In this document: piece by piece, positions 27,401 through 34,030 of the stretch
Numbering within the stretch: the first letter of the stretch is position 1
How the letters are laid out: every line of letters starts with the position of its first letter
From: JBAXPV01 sp037132075
GTDB lineage: Bacteria; Bacteroidota; Bacteroidia; Bacteroidales; CAIXZF01
Direction of reading: 5' to 3'
Assembly (NCBI GenBank): GCA_037132075.1
Contig: JBAXPV010000002.1
Location: 138,723 to 202,722 of the forward strand
DNA length: 64,000 nucleotides
The notes under the pieces: model-generated
Told to the model about the DNA's origin: nothing
The model's input: the letters and a program-made list of their open reading frames with translations, nothing else
Database searches by the model: none
Program-made: the position numbers and the translations under genes

Positions 27401-27742
27401 ATTGTTGATGGAAATGGCCAAAGCGAAGCTTACTTAAGTCTTATCATGCCTAAATTAGTTTCAACAGGCAATGCTACTTCTTTGATCACATTGCCGAATC
27501 CAGCTTCGACCCATGCAGTTTGTGTTTATTCAATTAATGCGGATGCTTTTGTCAGGATAAGCCTCTTTGATCCTTTGGGTAAAGAAATCAAAGTACTGCA
27601 AGAATCCAACCAGCTTGAGGGTAATTATAATATTGACCTGAATCTTGCTGATTATGCTTCAGGATTATATTTCCTCAAGATGGAAGTTCACAATGGCAAT
27701 GGAACAGCAACAAAAATCGAAAAACTTAGTATTCTAAAATAA
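21443..27742 (+). CDS. giant secreted SprB-repeat protein with dockerin-like, cohesin-like and T9SS sorting domains
   Basis: A 2099-residue exported protein starting at ATG 21443, directly before the signal peptide (LFYALILFCFTLSLNSAFSQ); the longer frame from 21344 is rejected. Residues ~27-856 hold eleven ~75-residue SprB-type repeats with a shared pattern: (V/I)SC, then NGSI, GGTxPY, YxWS, GTYxxTVTD and a closing TEP/TQP. Then come a PKD-like region, two more SprB-like units, about six ~90-residue GTPPW repeats (~1100-1630), an Ig/PKD unit, a carboxypeptidase-regulatory-like domain (~1716-1776), a dockerin-like segment ending CSGDVNGSSIP (~1780-1870), a cohesin-like domain (~1883-1993) and a T9SS type A sorting domain (~2012-2099). 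SprB-type proteins act in gliding or surface adhesion in relatives. Confidence 0.9.
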   Translation: MKKLFYALILFCFTLSLNSAFSQNILINPVISNVSCNGNNNGDIHISPSGGVTPYIYNWAGPSGFSSSLQNIASLAPGSYNLTVTDFASSTVTATYTVTEPQILNVTGNITNVSCFGFSSGSVDISVNGGTAPFNYYWSSGETTQNLTGKPAGTYSLIVIDFKGCMKVTSYIITEPQLLTVSGVIDSVNCYGGNDGSINLSVNGGTAPFNFGWSNLSITQNINGLSSGIYSVTVTDAHLCSLIKSYHVYQPDSLWISGQLTNISCHGFANGSVDITVHGGTSPDYYSWSNATITQDLFNVVPNTYTVTVSDYHNCTKIKSFIITEPALLAIGGTASDNTCYAAHNGSITTNVSGGTLAYQYLWSNAATTPSLSGLIADSYNLTVTDAHGCIATHGFVINEPAELIAISGSISNVTCPSGSNGQINLSLSGGSNPYSIAWSNLTTLNPLTAITAGNYEVTVTDAGLACSVKNFLVSQPAPFTLNPVAINVSCFGGNNGSVITNITGATPAYTYNWSGPLGFSSTVDDISNLISGNYLLTITDLNSCTKTTNFNITQPNLLTVTGIVTDVACHAATTGSIDITVLGGNPAYNINWSNGAHTEDLIGIGIGTFNVSVTDQLGCTVSSAWTLTQPSGIVVTLDSLKNAICPGGNSGKIYVSVNGGVTPYTYLWSDGSALEDRPTLIAGTYHLTVTDHNFCTLVSTYTITAPADFVITPTLTNIDCHGNANGAINLVITGGTPAYSYLWNNNATSMDITNLTAGTYTITVTDSKACSYTHSYEITQPDVLNIMGNTTNPSCYQFTNGSILTLTSGGTSPFTYHWNDNVTSPNRTGISSGTYHVTVTDYNGCTDIEAFTLINPQIISGNINTPTQNLTCSGNSIIPISFTADYYTALQTSTSWTRDQSMLGGSIQMQGSGVISGSLMNWTPNDITVTFTIIPSANGCEGPSLTASVLVPHGLRDSIVIDSAIKCNGGLAKVSIYPYNGTPPYIGGGTYYLTAGSHVVSISDNAGCMVNEVIQIIEPTALMLTHDAINSNCSYSQEGSILLSTSGGTPPYNWLWNDGSTSESRNNLSPGIYTVTATDANSCSITQAITVNYNYSSPNAELSASTYVCTGNAHTFTLTLTGTPPFAVTYTDGAQFYTINDIQTNVYTFDRNIYGNSIYFLISVQDAHCNAEILNSQAVLVLVYPLPTAEIVSPDPICSGDSAHIKILLTGTAPWTITYSDGSDHTISNILTSPYFLNVTATTTKSYQLSVLADANCYGNNLGNAVTLVVHSRPSASMEGITFTRCYGTSAAIPIHFTGTPPWSFSFTDGVNIYSQGAVMTSPYYFDISPEASATYTLVSVQDAHCPGTVSGQTIVNINPRPVANWNGSLDTVCESNGGTFSINLSGTPPWHISWYDVSQHSANNIMSSPFTFNANPLFSTNFVITALNDVNCPASAVGQTLPVFVDETPTAVLVSHSAMCSSTGGDLKVNLTGVAPWELSWSDGSGSHVETNILATPYYIHVSPLDTTTYFLLTVTDKYCTGTVENNSITVIVHPSPVATVSGLSPEMKACQGTAIQITPNFAVGTPAYSMLFLDANMNDLVYNNLHQGDVVTFNPPVIPNDYSYKLVSITDSNGCFINFNMPFNLKVNATPIVDAGPDVSLNLGDSIALQGSYISSTVPTSILWSPASYLSNANNLHPYAKPIATTLYSLFVTDSNGCQGVDQVEVTMIIEQAVFGYVKYDNAVKTPLSGINVILLNSLGVHLDSTMTNSTGYYELTGITNGNYSLLLKTDRPWMLQNATDALLILKHFVQIAPLTGVRLKAANVDGQGPANSTDALLVAKRFTGQVTSFNIGNWVFETVNFSIPSTVYQHNIKGLCSGDVNGSSIPSAKIASQLNLEQSNELAIEPGKLFTIPVRINKTISLGAASLILYFPAEKLDISEVTMPSSGESPVYNITNNELRLAWFSLSPANLIENDILFNISARLKHNCTAESVHFDVAEESQIVDGNGQSEAYLSLIMPKLVSTGNATSLITLPNPASTHAVCVYSINADAFVRISLFDPLGKEIKVLQESNQLEGNYNIDLNLADYASGLYFLKMEVHNGNGTATKIEKLSILK

Positions 27743-27760
27743 GTATTCAAAATTTAGATG

Positions 27761-27800
27761 ATAAAGGGGTGATTCGGCAACGTTCACCCCTTTATTTTTA
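27761..27800 (+). terminator. intrinsic terminator after the giant gene
   Basis: ATAAAGGGGTGA pairs with TTCACCCCTTTAT around a short loop and is followed by TTTTTA. Confidence 0.85.
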
Positions 27801-27818
27801 AAGAATAATAAAATGTAC

Positions 27819-27849
27819 TTGCATTAGACATAATCTTGTTATACTTTTG
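27819..27849 (+). promoter_or_regulatory. promoter of rpsU (TTG - 20 bp - TACTTTTG)
   Basis: A TTG at 27819-27821 and TACTTTTG at 27842-27849 are separated by 20 bp, matching the Bacteroidota -33/-7 arrangement. The ATG of rpsU is 46 bp downstream. Confidence 0.65.
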
Positions 27850-27895
27850 CAGCCCAAAAACCGTCTATTTATTCATTAAGCAAGACAGCATTAAT

Positions 27896-28093
27896 ATGAT
27901 TATTGTTCCAGTTAAAGAAGGTGAGAACATCGACAGAGCTCTGAAGAGACTCAAACGTAAATTTGAAAAAACCGGTGTTGTAAAGGAATTGAGAGAAAGG
28001 CAAAAATTCACCAAGCCTTCTGTAAAACGGAGAGAAGCCGTCAACAAAGCCATTTACGTTCAGCAACTTCATACTGACGCTGACAATAGCTAA
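27896..28093 (+). CDS. rpsU: 30S ribosomal protein S21
   Basis: A 65-residue S21 of the small subunit: MIIVPVKEGENIDRALKR, then KFEKTGVVKELRERQKF and a basic tail. The start at 27896 gives the family length; upstream in-frame codons fall inside the promoter and leader. Loss of mRNA anti-SD use in Bacteroidota is linked in the literature to S21 with S6 and S18, so its presence is expected. It has its own promoter and is followed by a strong hairpin. Confidence 0.95.
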   Translation: MIIVPVKEGENIDRALKRLKRKFEKTGVVKELRERQKFTKPSVKRREAVNKAIYVQQLHTDADNS

Positions 28094-28118
28094 TTAGCCC
28101 ATTTCCTGTTTCCTATTT

Positions 28119-28167
28119 GAAAATATTTTGAAGAAATTTAGGTTTCTTCAAAATATTTTCTTATTTT
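28119..28167 (+). terminator. long perfect hairpin between rpsU and the xer gene
   Basis: An 18-bp perfect stem (GAAAATATTTTGAAGAAA at 28119-28136 with its complement at 28143-28160) and a 6-nt loop are followed by TTATTTTTAT. It is consistent with a terminator and could work on both strands. Confidence 0.75.
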
Positions 28168-28199
28168 TATACCCTTAGTAGTTAATTATCCACTACTCA

Positions 28200-29093
28200 A
28201 TGACTCAACAGGACCGTTTTTTTCAGCATTTACAATTTGAGAAGCGCTACTCCCCATACACTATAACGTCCTATAAATCTGATCTTAAACAATTTAGTGA
28301 ATTTCTCTTGCGAGAATTTGAATTAATCGACTTGAGCGATGCTGATGGGGCAATGATTCGATCCTGGTTGGTTTTCCTAATAAATTCAGGTTTGAGTACC
28401 CGGACGGTTAATCGCAAACTAAGTTCCTTGAAGAGTTTTTATCATTTTCTAATGAGGGAAGGTCGGATATTGAATTCTCCTTTAGTAAAAGTGTCAGCTC
28501 CGAAAACTTCAAAAAGGTTGCCTGTTTTTGTTGATGAAGAAAACATGCTTAAGTTATTTGATGTGACTCTGGAGAAGAAAAACTACGATGACTATCGCAA
28601 TGCCATGATTCTGGAGGTTTTTTATGCCACAGGGATGCGATTATCTGAGTTGATAGGCCTGAAAGAGCAAGACCTGGATTTGCACAACTGCACACTACGC
28701 GTTTTAGGTAAAAGGAACAAAGAACGGATCATCCCGTTTGGGCAACATTTGCTTAAAGCGTTAAAAGAATACGTATTTTATAAACAAAGTACTATTTTCC
28801 TTGTTGAAGATGCAAAGACTTTTCTCTTTGTCACTAAAGAAGGGAAAAAATTATATCCACGGCTTGTTTACAGGATCATAAATGCCTATCTTGAACAGCT
28901 AACTAAAATTGACAAAAAAAGTCCGCATGTTTTACGGCATACATTTGCCACACATATGTTAAACAGAGGTGCCAGTTTAAACGGAATCAAAGAGATCCTG
29001 GGTCATGCAAATCTATCGGCTACCCAGGTTTACACCCATAATAGTATAGATAAATTAATGAAGATTTACCAGCAAGCCCACCCAAAGGCTTAA
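28200..29093 (+). CDS. xerC: tyrosine recombinase XerC/XerD
   Basis: A 297-residue site-specific recombinase resolving chromosome dimers at dif. It has an N-terminal SAM-like DNA-binding domain (~1-95) and a C-terminal catalytic domain with Arg147 (TGMRLSEL), a beta-hairpin Lys (LGKRNKER), His243 and Arg246 (HVLRHTFATH), His269 (LGHANL) and the nucleophile Tyr278 (VYTHNS). All catalytic residues are intact. It lies 13 bp before the hpf gene, as in many Bacteroidota, so it is housekeeping. XerC and XerD cannot be told apart here. Confidence 0.93.
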   Translation: MTQQDRFFQHLQFEKRYSPYTITSYKSDLKQFSEFLLREFELIDLSDADGAMIRSWLVFLINSGLSTRTVNRKLSSLKSFYHFLMREGRILNSPLVKVSAPKTSKRLPVFVDEENMLKLFDVTLEKKNYDDYRNAMILEVFYATGMRLSELIGLKEQDLDLHNCTLRVLGKRNKERIIPFGQHLLKALKEYVFYKQSTIFLVEDAKTFLFVTKEGKKLYPRLVYRIINAYLEQLTKIDKKSPHVLRHTFATHMLNRGASLNGIKEILGHANLSATQVYTHNSIDKLMKIYQQAHPKA

Positions 29094-29106
29094 AAAAGGA
29101 GGAAAA

Positions 29107-29406
29107 ATGAAGGTAAACATCACATCCGTAAAATTTAAAACGGATAAAAAACTAGATGACTACATCAGCGACAAAGTAGAAAAATTACACACATTTTTCG
29201 AAGGCGCGATCAGCACAGAGGTAACCTTACGCCTTGACAACAACGAGAAGGTAAAAGACAAGGTAGTGGAGATCAGAATTTTAGTAAAAGGGAACGATCT
29301 TTTTGCAAAAAAGGAAAGTAAATCTTTTGAAGAATCCACTGACCAGGCAGTTGAAGCATTGCGTAAGCAATTAAGCAAATACAAAGAAAAAATAAAGGGT
29401 ATTTGA
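29107..29406 (+). CDS. hpf: ribosome hibernation promoting factor / RaiA (short form)
   Basis: A 99-residue S30AE-domain protein that binds the small-subunit decoding region and inactivates or dimerises ribosomes in stationary phase. Typical parts are VKFKTDKKLDDYISDKVEKL, EVTLRLDNNEKVKDKVVEIRI and the basic end ALRKQLSKYKEKIKG. It lacks the long-form C-terminal dimerisation domain. An AAAAGGAGGAAAA sequence 5-17 bp before its ATG is a strong SD-like site, unusual in this window. It is coupled to the recombinase gene upstream. Confidence 0.92.
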   Translation: MKVNITSVKFKTDKKLDDYISDKVEKLHTFFEGAISTEVTLRLDNNEKVKDKVVEIRILVKGNDLFAKKESKSFEESTDQAVEALRKQLSKYKEKIKGI

Positions 29407-29424
29407 TTTTTTTTTAATCTTTTC

Positions 29425-29454
29425 TTGTTTTAAAAGATTTACTTAGTATCTTTG
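29425..29454 (+). promoter_or_regulatory. promoter of the tRNA-tuf operon (TTG - 19 bp - TATCTTTG)
   Basis: TTG at 29425-29427 and TATCTTTG at 29447-29454 are spaced 19 bp, the best -33/-7 match in the window. It would drive the four tRNA genes and tuf. Confidence 0.7.
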
Positions 29455-29455
29455 C

Positions 29456-29490
29456 AGTCCTTTTCCGAAAAAAGGGCTGCTTTTTTTTCT
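29456..29490 (+). terminator. hairpin with T-run, terminator of hpf or leader attenuator
   Basis: AGTCCTTTT pairs with AAAAGGGCT and is followed by a run of eight T. It overlaps the predicted start site of the tRNA operon, so it more likely ends the hpf transcript. Confidence 0.5.
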
Positions 29491-29536
29491 AGTAGCCTAG
29501 TAATTAAGGTCCAAGGGTGTTAAAAGACATAAAAAA

Positions 29537-29610
29537 GCCGATGTAGCTCAGCTGGCCAGAGCAGCTGATTTGTAATCAGCTGGTCGGCGGTTCGAATCCG
29601 TCCATCGGCT
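29537..29610 (+). tRNA. tRNA-Thr (UGU)
   Basis: A 74-nt cloverleaf. The acceptor GCCGATG pairs with CATCGGC, the anticodon loop TTTGTAA gives anticodon TGT, and the T-loop is TTCGAAT. CCA is not encoded. It is the first of four tRNAs before tuf. Confidence 0.95.
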
Positions 29611-29636
29611 CACGTTCTTAACATGATTAAATTGTC

Positions 29637-29718
29637 GGGGAGATTCCAGAGCGGTTAAATGGGGCAGACTGTAAATCTGTTGGCGTAGCCTTCGGAGGTT
29701 CGAATCCTCCTCTCCCCA
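29637..29718 (+). tRNA. tRNA-Tyr (GUA)
   Basis: 82 nt with a long variable arm (class II). The acceptor GGGGAGA pairs with TCTCCCC, the anticodon loop CTGTAAA gives GTA, and the discriminator is A. Confidence 0.95.
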
Positions 29719-29787
29719 CAATAAATCAGCGCGAGTAATGAGAGCGAAAGCGATCGTGCTCAATACTCACTCTCGCTCTGACCTTTT

Positions 29788-29860
29788 GCGGAAGTAGCTC
29801 ATTTGGTAGAGCGACAGCCTTCCAAGCTGTAGGTGGCCGGTTCGAGCCCGGTTTTCCGCT
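29788..29860 (+). tRNA. tRNA-Gly (UCC)
   Basis: A 73-nt cloverleaf. The acceptor GCGGAAG pairs with TTTCCGC (one G-U), the anticodon stem is ACAGC/GCTGT with loop CTTCCAA, giving TCC, and the T-loop is TTCGAGC. Confidence 0.95.
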
Positions 29861-29869
29861 CGACGATTA

Positions 29870-29942
29870 GCCGATGTAGCTCACTTGGTAGAGCGCGTCC
29901 TTGGTAAGGACGAGGTAAGGGGTTCAAATCCCCTCATTGGCT
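29870..29942 (+). tRNA. tRNA-Thr (GGU)
   Basis: A 73-nt cloverleaf. The acceptor GCCGATG pairs with CATTGGC, and the anticodon loop TTGGTAA gives GGT. It lies 9 bp after tRNA-Gly and 54 bp before tuf. Confidence 0.95.
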
Positions 29943-29996
29943 CAAATATTAAACTGTAGAATCAAACCTGTTATTAAACACTAACTTTTAGTTAAT

Positions 29997-31184
29997 ATGG
30001 CTAAAGAACAATTCGTCCGCTCAAAACCTCACGTTAATGTCGGAACGATCGGTCACATCGACCATGGCAAAACTACCTTAACTGCTGCAATTACCCTTAC
30101 TCTTGCAAAGAAGGGCTGGTCAGAGTTCAGGTCATTTGACTCAATTGACAATGCTCCTGAAGAAAGAGAAAGGGGTATTACCATTAACACTGCTCACATC
30201 GAGTATCAGACCGCGAACAGGCATTATGCCCACGTTGACTGTCCTGGACACGCTGACTATATCAAGAATATGGTTACTGGTGCTGCCCAAATGGATGGTG
30301 CAATCATCGTGGTTGCTGCAACTGACGGCCCAATGCCCCAGACTCGCGAGCATATCCTTCTAGCACGCCAGGTAGGTGTGCCTAAACTTGTTGTATTTAT
30401 GAACAAGGTTGACCTTGTTGATGACGAAGAACTTCTCGAACTCGTTGAGATGGAAATTAGGGATCTCCTTACTTTCTATGGCTTCGATGGCGAATCAGCT
30501 CCGGTTATCAGAGGTTCTGCTCTTGGCGGATTGAATGAAGATCCAAAATGGGTACCAGCTATTCTCGAACTCATGGAAGCTGTTGACACTTACATTCCAT
30601 TACCTGTACGTGCAGTAGATAAAGATTTCCTCATGCCAGTTGAAGACGTATTCTCTATTACCGGCCGTGGTACTGTTGCTACCGGCAGGATCGAGACCGG
30701 TGTTATTAAAACCGGTGACCCTGTTGACATCATTGGTATGGGTGCTGAGAAACTTAAGAGCGTTGTTACTGGAGTTGAAATGTTCCGTAAGATCCTTGAC
30801 CGTGGAGAAGCTGGTGACAATGCTGGTCTTCTGCTCAGAGGTGTTGACAAAGATGCTATCCGTCGTGGTATGGTTATTTGTAAACCAGGTGCAGTTACTC
30901 CTCACCGTCACTTCAAAGCAGAGGTTTATATCCTGAAAAAAGAAGAAGGTGGTCGTCATACCCCATTCCACAATAAATATCGTCCTCAGTTCTACTTCCG
31001 TACAACTGACGTTACCGGAGAAATTTCATTACCCGCAGGTGTTGAAATGGTCATGCCAGGTGATAACCTCACCATCGAAGTGAACCTCCTCTCCGATATC
31101 GCTATCAACTTAAATCTCCGTTTCGCTATCCGCGAAGGTGGTCGTACAGTTGGTGCAGGTCAGGTTACTGAGATTCTGGACTAA
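29997..31184 (+). CDS. tuf: elongation factor Tu
   Basis: A 395-residue GTPase delivering aminoacyl-tRNA to the ribosome. G1 is GHIDHGKTTL, switch II is DCPGHADYIKNM, and the G4 region is MNKVDLVD. Domains 2 and 3 follow, with GRGTVATGRIETG and RFAIREGGRTVGAGQVTEILD at the end. Full length and intact. It sits within a tRNA-rich operon (Thr-Tyr-Gly-Thr-tuf-Trp-secE), the usual Bacteroidota layout. Confidence 0.98.
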   Translation: MAKEQFVRSKPHVNVGTIGHIDHGKTTLTAAITLTLAKKGWSEFRSFDSIDNAPEERERGITINTAHIEYQTANRHYAHVDCPGHADYIKNMVTGAAQMDGAIIVVAATDGPMPQTREHILLARQVGVPKLVVFMNKVDLVDDEELLELVEMEIRDLLTFYGFDGESAPVIRGSALGGLNEDPKWVPAILELMEAVDTYIPLPVRAVDKDFLMPVEDVFSITGRGTVATGRIETGVIKTGDPVDIIGMGAEKLKSVVTGVEMFRKILDRGEAGDNAGLLLRGVDKDAIRRGMVICKPGAVTPHRHFKAEVYILKKEEGGRHTPFHNKYRPQFYFRTTDVTGEISLPAGVEMVMPGDNLTIEVNLLSDIAINLNLRFAIREGGRTVGAGQVTEILD

Positions 31185-31205
31185 GGTTCGATATATAGAT
31201 TTTTT

Positions 31206-31247
31206 CAGATAAAGGTATTCCGTCGAAAGACGGGATGCCTTTGTCTG
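31206..31247 (+). terminator. stable GAAA-loop hairpin after tuf
   Basis: A 19-bp stem (31206-31224 with 31229-31247, a few G-U pairs) is closed by a GAAA tetraloop. No long T-run follows, so it may be an attenuator, processing site or mRNA stabiliser between tuf and tRNA-Trp. Confidence 0.6.
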
Positions 31248-31277
31248 CATAAACAAAAAAACATTAAAAATGAATTA

Positions 31278-31350
31278 ACGGGTGTAGCTCAATTGGTAGA
31301 GTGGCGGTCTCCAAAACCGTAGGCTGTGGGTTCGAGTCCTACCTCCCGTG
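31278..31350 (+). tRNA. tRNA-Trp (CCA)
   Basis: A 73-nt cloverleaf with anticodon loop CTCCAAA (CCA), T-loop TTCGAGT and discriminator G, as expected for Trp. The acceptor ACGGGTG pairs with CTCCCGT with one T-T mismatch at position 6. secE begins 18 bp downstream. Confidence 0.9.
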
Positions 31351-31367
31351 CAAAACATTTAGATTAT

Positions 31368-31568
31368 ATGACCTTTACAGAAAAAGTTAAACAGTACTTC
31401 ACCGAAAGCTATGATGAATTGATGCACAAAGTATCATGGCCAACCTGGAGTGAATTGCAAAATAGTGCGATCGTCGTTTCAATTGCTTCCCTCTTGATCG
31501 CCGTTATCGTATACCTGATGGATATTTCCTTCAGCTCACTACTAAAGCAGTTCTATAACCTTTTTTAA
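31368..31568 (+). CDS. secE: preprotein translocase subunit SecE
   Basis: A 66-residue SecE: an amphipathic N-terminal helix (FTEKVKQYFTESYDELMHK), the conserved VSWPTWSEL hinge, and one transmembrane helix (SAIVVSIASLLIAVIVYLM). The ATG at 31368 is chosen because the longer frame begins inside tRNA-Trp. It is followed by nusG in the universal secE-nusG-rplK order. Confidence 0.95.
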   Translation: MTFTEKVKQYFTESYDELMHKVSWPTWSELQNSAIVVSIASLLIAVIVYLMDISFSSLLKQFYNLF

Positions 31569-31638
31569 GGTATAGCTTCCCAGACTAATCTAAATTGTTG
31601 GTTAATTGTAAAAACCATTTCAGAAGAGTTCCTTCGGT

Positions 31639-32181
31639 ATGAGTGATCAGGTGAAAAAGTGGTATGTGATCCGGGCGATCAGCGGTAGTGAGAAAAAGGT
31701 AAAACAATACCTTGAGAATGAAATCAATCGATTAGGTTTGAAAGATTACATCTCACAAGTACTGATCCCAACTGAGAAGATCTATCAGATCCGGAATGGC
31801 AAGAAAGTCAGTAAGGAAAGAAATTTCTTTCCAGGTTATATTCTGATTGAAGCCACTTTGGTGGGTGAGGTTCCTCACATCATCAAAGGTATTCCGGGTG
31901 TATTGGGTTTCCTTGGGACAAAAGGAGAAGCACATCCCCTGCGACCATCCGAAGTAAATCGTATTCTAGGAAAGGTGGATGAACTGTCAGAAAGAGGAGA
32001 AGAAATGACCGTTCCTTATATCGTTGGTGAAACAGTTACAGTCATCGACGGTCCCTTCAACAGCTTTTCAGGTGTGATCGAAGAGATCAATGAAGAGAAA
32101 AAGAAGTTAAAGGTTATGGTAAAAATCTTCGGACGCAAAACCCCGCTTGAATTAGGGTTTATGCAGGTAGAGAAAGAATAA
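31639..32181 (+). CDS. nusG: transcription termination/antitermination protein NusG
   Basis: A 180-residue RNA-polymerase-binding factor. The NGN domain (WYVIRAISGSEKKVKQYLE, FFPGYILIEA) is followed by a KOW domain (GETVTVIDGPFNSFSGVIEE). It links RNA polymerase to ribosomes and Rho. Length and domains are normal. Confidence 0.97.
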   Translation: MSDQVKKWYVIRAISGSEKKVKQYLENEINRLGLKDYISQVLIPTEKIYQIRNGKKVSKERNFFPGYILIEATLVGEVPHIIKGIPGVLGFLGTKGEAHPLRPSEVNRILGKVDELSERGEEMTVPYIVGETVTVIDGPFNSFSGVIEEINEEKKKLKVMVKIFGRKTPLELGFMQVEKE

Positions 32182-32232
32182 AACAGCTTACAATTAATAT
32201 TAATTAATCACCACTAACAAGCTAACCAAATT

Positions 32233-32676
32233 ATGGCAAAAGAAGTAGCTGGATTGATCAAACTACAGATCAAAGGTGGCGCAGCAAACCCCTCACCACC
32301 CGTAGGACCTGCATTAGGTGCTAAAGGTGTGAACATTATGGAGTTCTGTAAACAGTTTAATGCACGTACTCAAGAGTCGGCCGGAAAAATTATCCCGGTA
32401 ATTATTACTGTTTATAAAGATAAGTCTTTTGATTTTGTCACAAAGACACCTCCTGTACCTGTTCAGTTGATGGAAGCTGCGGCATTAAAGAAAGGTTCTC
32501 CCGAACCTAACCGTAACAAAGTGGCCTCTGTAACCTGGGAACAGGTGACAGTTATAGCCGAGGCAAAAATGGTTGACTTAAACTGTTTTACCCTCGACTC
32601 CGCCATAAACATGGTAGCCGGGACAGCTCGTAGCATGGGTATCACCGTCAATGGGACACGTCCCTCCGGCGAATAG
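32233..32676 (+). CDS. rplK: 50S ribosomal protein L11
   Basis: A 147-residue L11 with the N-terminal GGAANPSPPVGPALGAKGVN motif and C-terminal rRNA-binding domain (NMVAGTARSMGITVNG). It is part of the GTPase-associated centre with L10 and L12. Followed by rplA after 57 bp. Confidence 0.98.
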   Translation: MAKEVAGLIKLQIKGGAANPSPPVGPALGAKGVNIMEFCKQFNARTQESAGKIIPVIITVYKDKSFDFVTKTPPVPVQLMEAAALKKGSPEPNRNKVASVTWEQVTVIAEAKMVDLNCFTLDSAINMVAGTARSMGITVNGTRPSGE

Positions 32677-32733
32677 TAATCATGTTCTGCACAATCGTCC
32701 TGAACCTTTGTCAGACTTATAAATCCGAAGCAA

Positions 32734-33426
32734 ATGGCAAAACTAAGTAAGAACAGAAAAATAGCCCTGGCCAAATTCGACAGAAATGCCTCATTTAACT
32801 TAACTGAGGCCGTTAAAGTGATGAAAGACATCACCAAAGCGAAATTCGACTCTTCTGTTGATATGGATGTCAGACTGGGTGTTGACCCCAGAAAGGCAAA
32901 CCAAATGGTCCGTGGTACCGTAACCCTTCCTCATGGAACCGGTAAAGTACTCAGGGTGCTTGTGCTTTGTACCCCTGATAAAGAGGAAGAAGCAAAAGCA
33001 GCAGGTGCTGATTTCGTGGGCCTGGATGACTATATCCAGAAAATCAAGGAAGGCTGGACCGATGTGGACGTGGTAATCACCATGCCCAGCGTAATGCCTA
33101 AAGTAGGTGCCCTGGGTAAAATCCTAGGCCCCAGAGGCCTTATGCCAAACCCGAAAACTGGTACTGTTACCATGGATGTAGGGAAAGCTGTCCTTGAGGT
33201 AAAAGCCGGTAAAATCGATTTCAAAGTGGATAAATTCGGTATCATTCATACCTCCGTGGCAAAAGTTTCTTTTACAGATGACAAAATCATCGAAAATGCA
33301 AGAGAACTGCTGTCAACCATTATGAAACTCAAACCGTCCGCTGCAAAAGGAACTTATGTAAAAAGTATCTTTTTGTCAAGCACCATGAGCCCGGGAATCC
33401 GTATCGAACAAAAATCAATTATCTAA
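32734..33426 (+). CDS. rplA: 50S ribosomal protein L1
   Basis: A 230-residue L1 of the L1 stalk, with typical GKILGPRGLMPNPKTGTV and DVRLGVDPRKANQMVRGTV segments. L1 represses its own operon in many bacteria; no obvious L1-binding mimic was found in the short leader. rplJ starts 29 bp downstream. Confidence 0.98.
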   Translation: MAKLSKNRKIALAKFDRNASFNLTEAVKVMKDITKAKFDSSVDMDVRLGVDPRKANQMVRGTVTLPHGTGKVLRVLVLCTPDKEEEAKAAGADFVGLDDYIQKIKEGWTDVDVVITMPSVMPKVGALGKILGPRGLMPNPKTGTVTMDVGKAVLEVKAGKIDFKVDKFGIIHTSVAKVSFTDDKIIENARELLSTIMKLKPSAAKGTYVKSIFLSSTMSPGIRIEQKSII

Positions 33427-33455
33427 CCACCCTAACAGGTAAACGGTAACCCTTT

Positions 33456-33977
33456 ATGAAAAAAAGAGAGAAAGACCAACTTATCGATACATTGGCGGGA
33501 GAATTGAAGCAGGCCAATTACCTTTATATTACAGATATTTCTGACCTGACAGTTGCAAATAGTAATAAACTGAGAAGACTGTGCTTCAAAAGAAACGTCC
33601 AATTACGCGTCGTTAAGAACACCCTGTTAAGGAAAGCAATGGAACGGTCTGAAAAAGACTTTTCTGAGCTTTATGGTGTCCTAAAAGGTGCTAGTTCCGT
33701 TATGTTCGCAGATTCAAGCAAACTTCCTGCACAACTTATTAAAGAGTTCAGGAAAACAAGTCCCAAACCTATTTTAAAAGGGGCTTACATACTAGAATCT
33801 GTTTACCTTGGAGATAACATGCTGGATACATTATTAGCCCTCAAATCAAAGAATGAATTGATCGCTGATGTTATCCTTGCATTACAAACTCCTGCGAAAA
33901 ACGTTATTGGCGCCCTTCAATCAGGAGGCCAAATCCTTTCCGGTGTTCTAAAAACACTTTCGGAAAAACCCGAATAA
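33456..33977 (+). CDS. rplJ: 50S ribosomal protein L10
   Basis: A 173-residue L10 that anchors the L7/L12 stalk: NSNKLRRLCFKRNVQLRVVKNTLLRKA is a conserved rRNA-binding region (read in two pieces), and the C-terminal helix for L12 dimers follows LIADVILALQTPAKNVIGAL. Normal length; rplL begins 53 bp later. Confidence 0.96.
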   Translation: MKKREKDQLIDTLAGELKQANYLYITDISDLTVANSNKLRRLCFKRNVQLRVVKNTLLRKAMERSEKDFSELYGVLKGASSVMFADSSKLPAQLIKEFRKTSPKPILKGAYILESVYLGDNMLDTLLALKSKNELIADVILALQTPAKNVIGALQSGGQILSGVLKTLSEKPE

Positions 33978-34030
33978 TTCAATCAAAAAAGAAAATCAAT
34001 TACATTAATAACATTAAAAAATAACACAAC

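Noticed and set aside
27836..27895. N-terminal extension of S21
   Set aside because: It covers the -7 box and leader; S21 begins with MIIVPVKEG in the family.
28200..29093. Integron or mobile-element integrase
   Set aside because: Length, full catalytic set and position before hpf fit a housekeeping XerC/D, and the gene is 15 kb away from the repeat islet.
31326..31367. N-terminal extension of SecE
   Set aside because: It lies inside tRNA-Trp.
32463..32837. Minus-strand frame spanning the rplK-rplA junction
   Set aside because: It overlaps two certain ribosomal protein genes and has no family resemblance.
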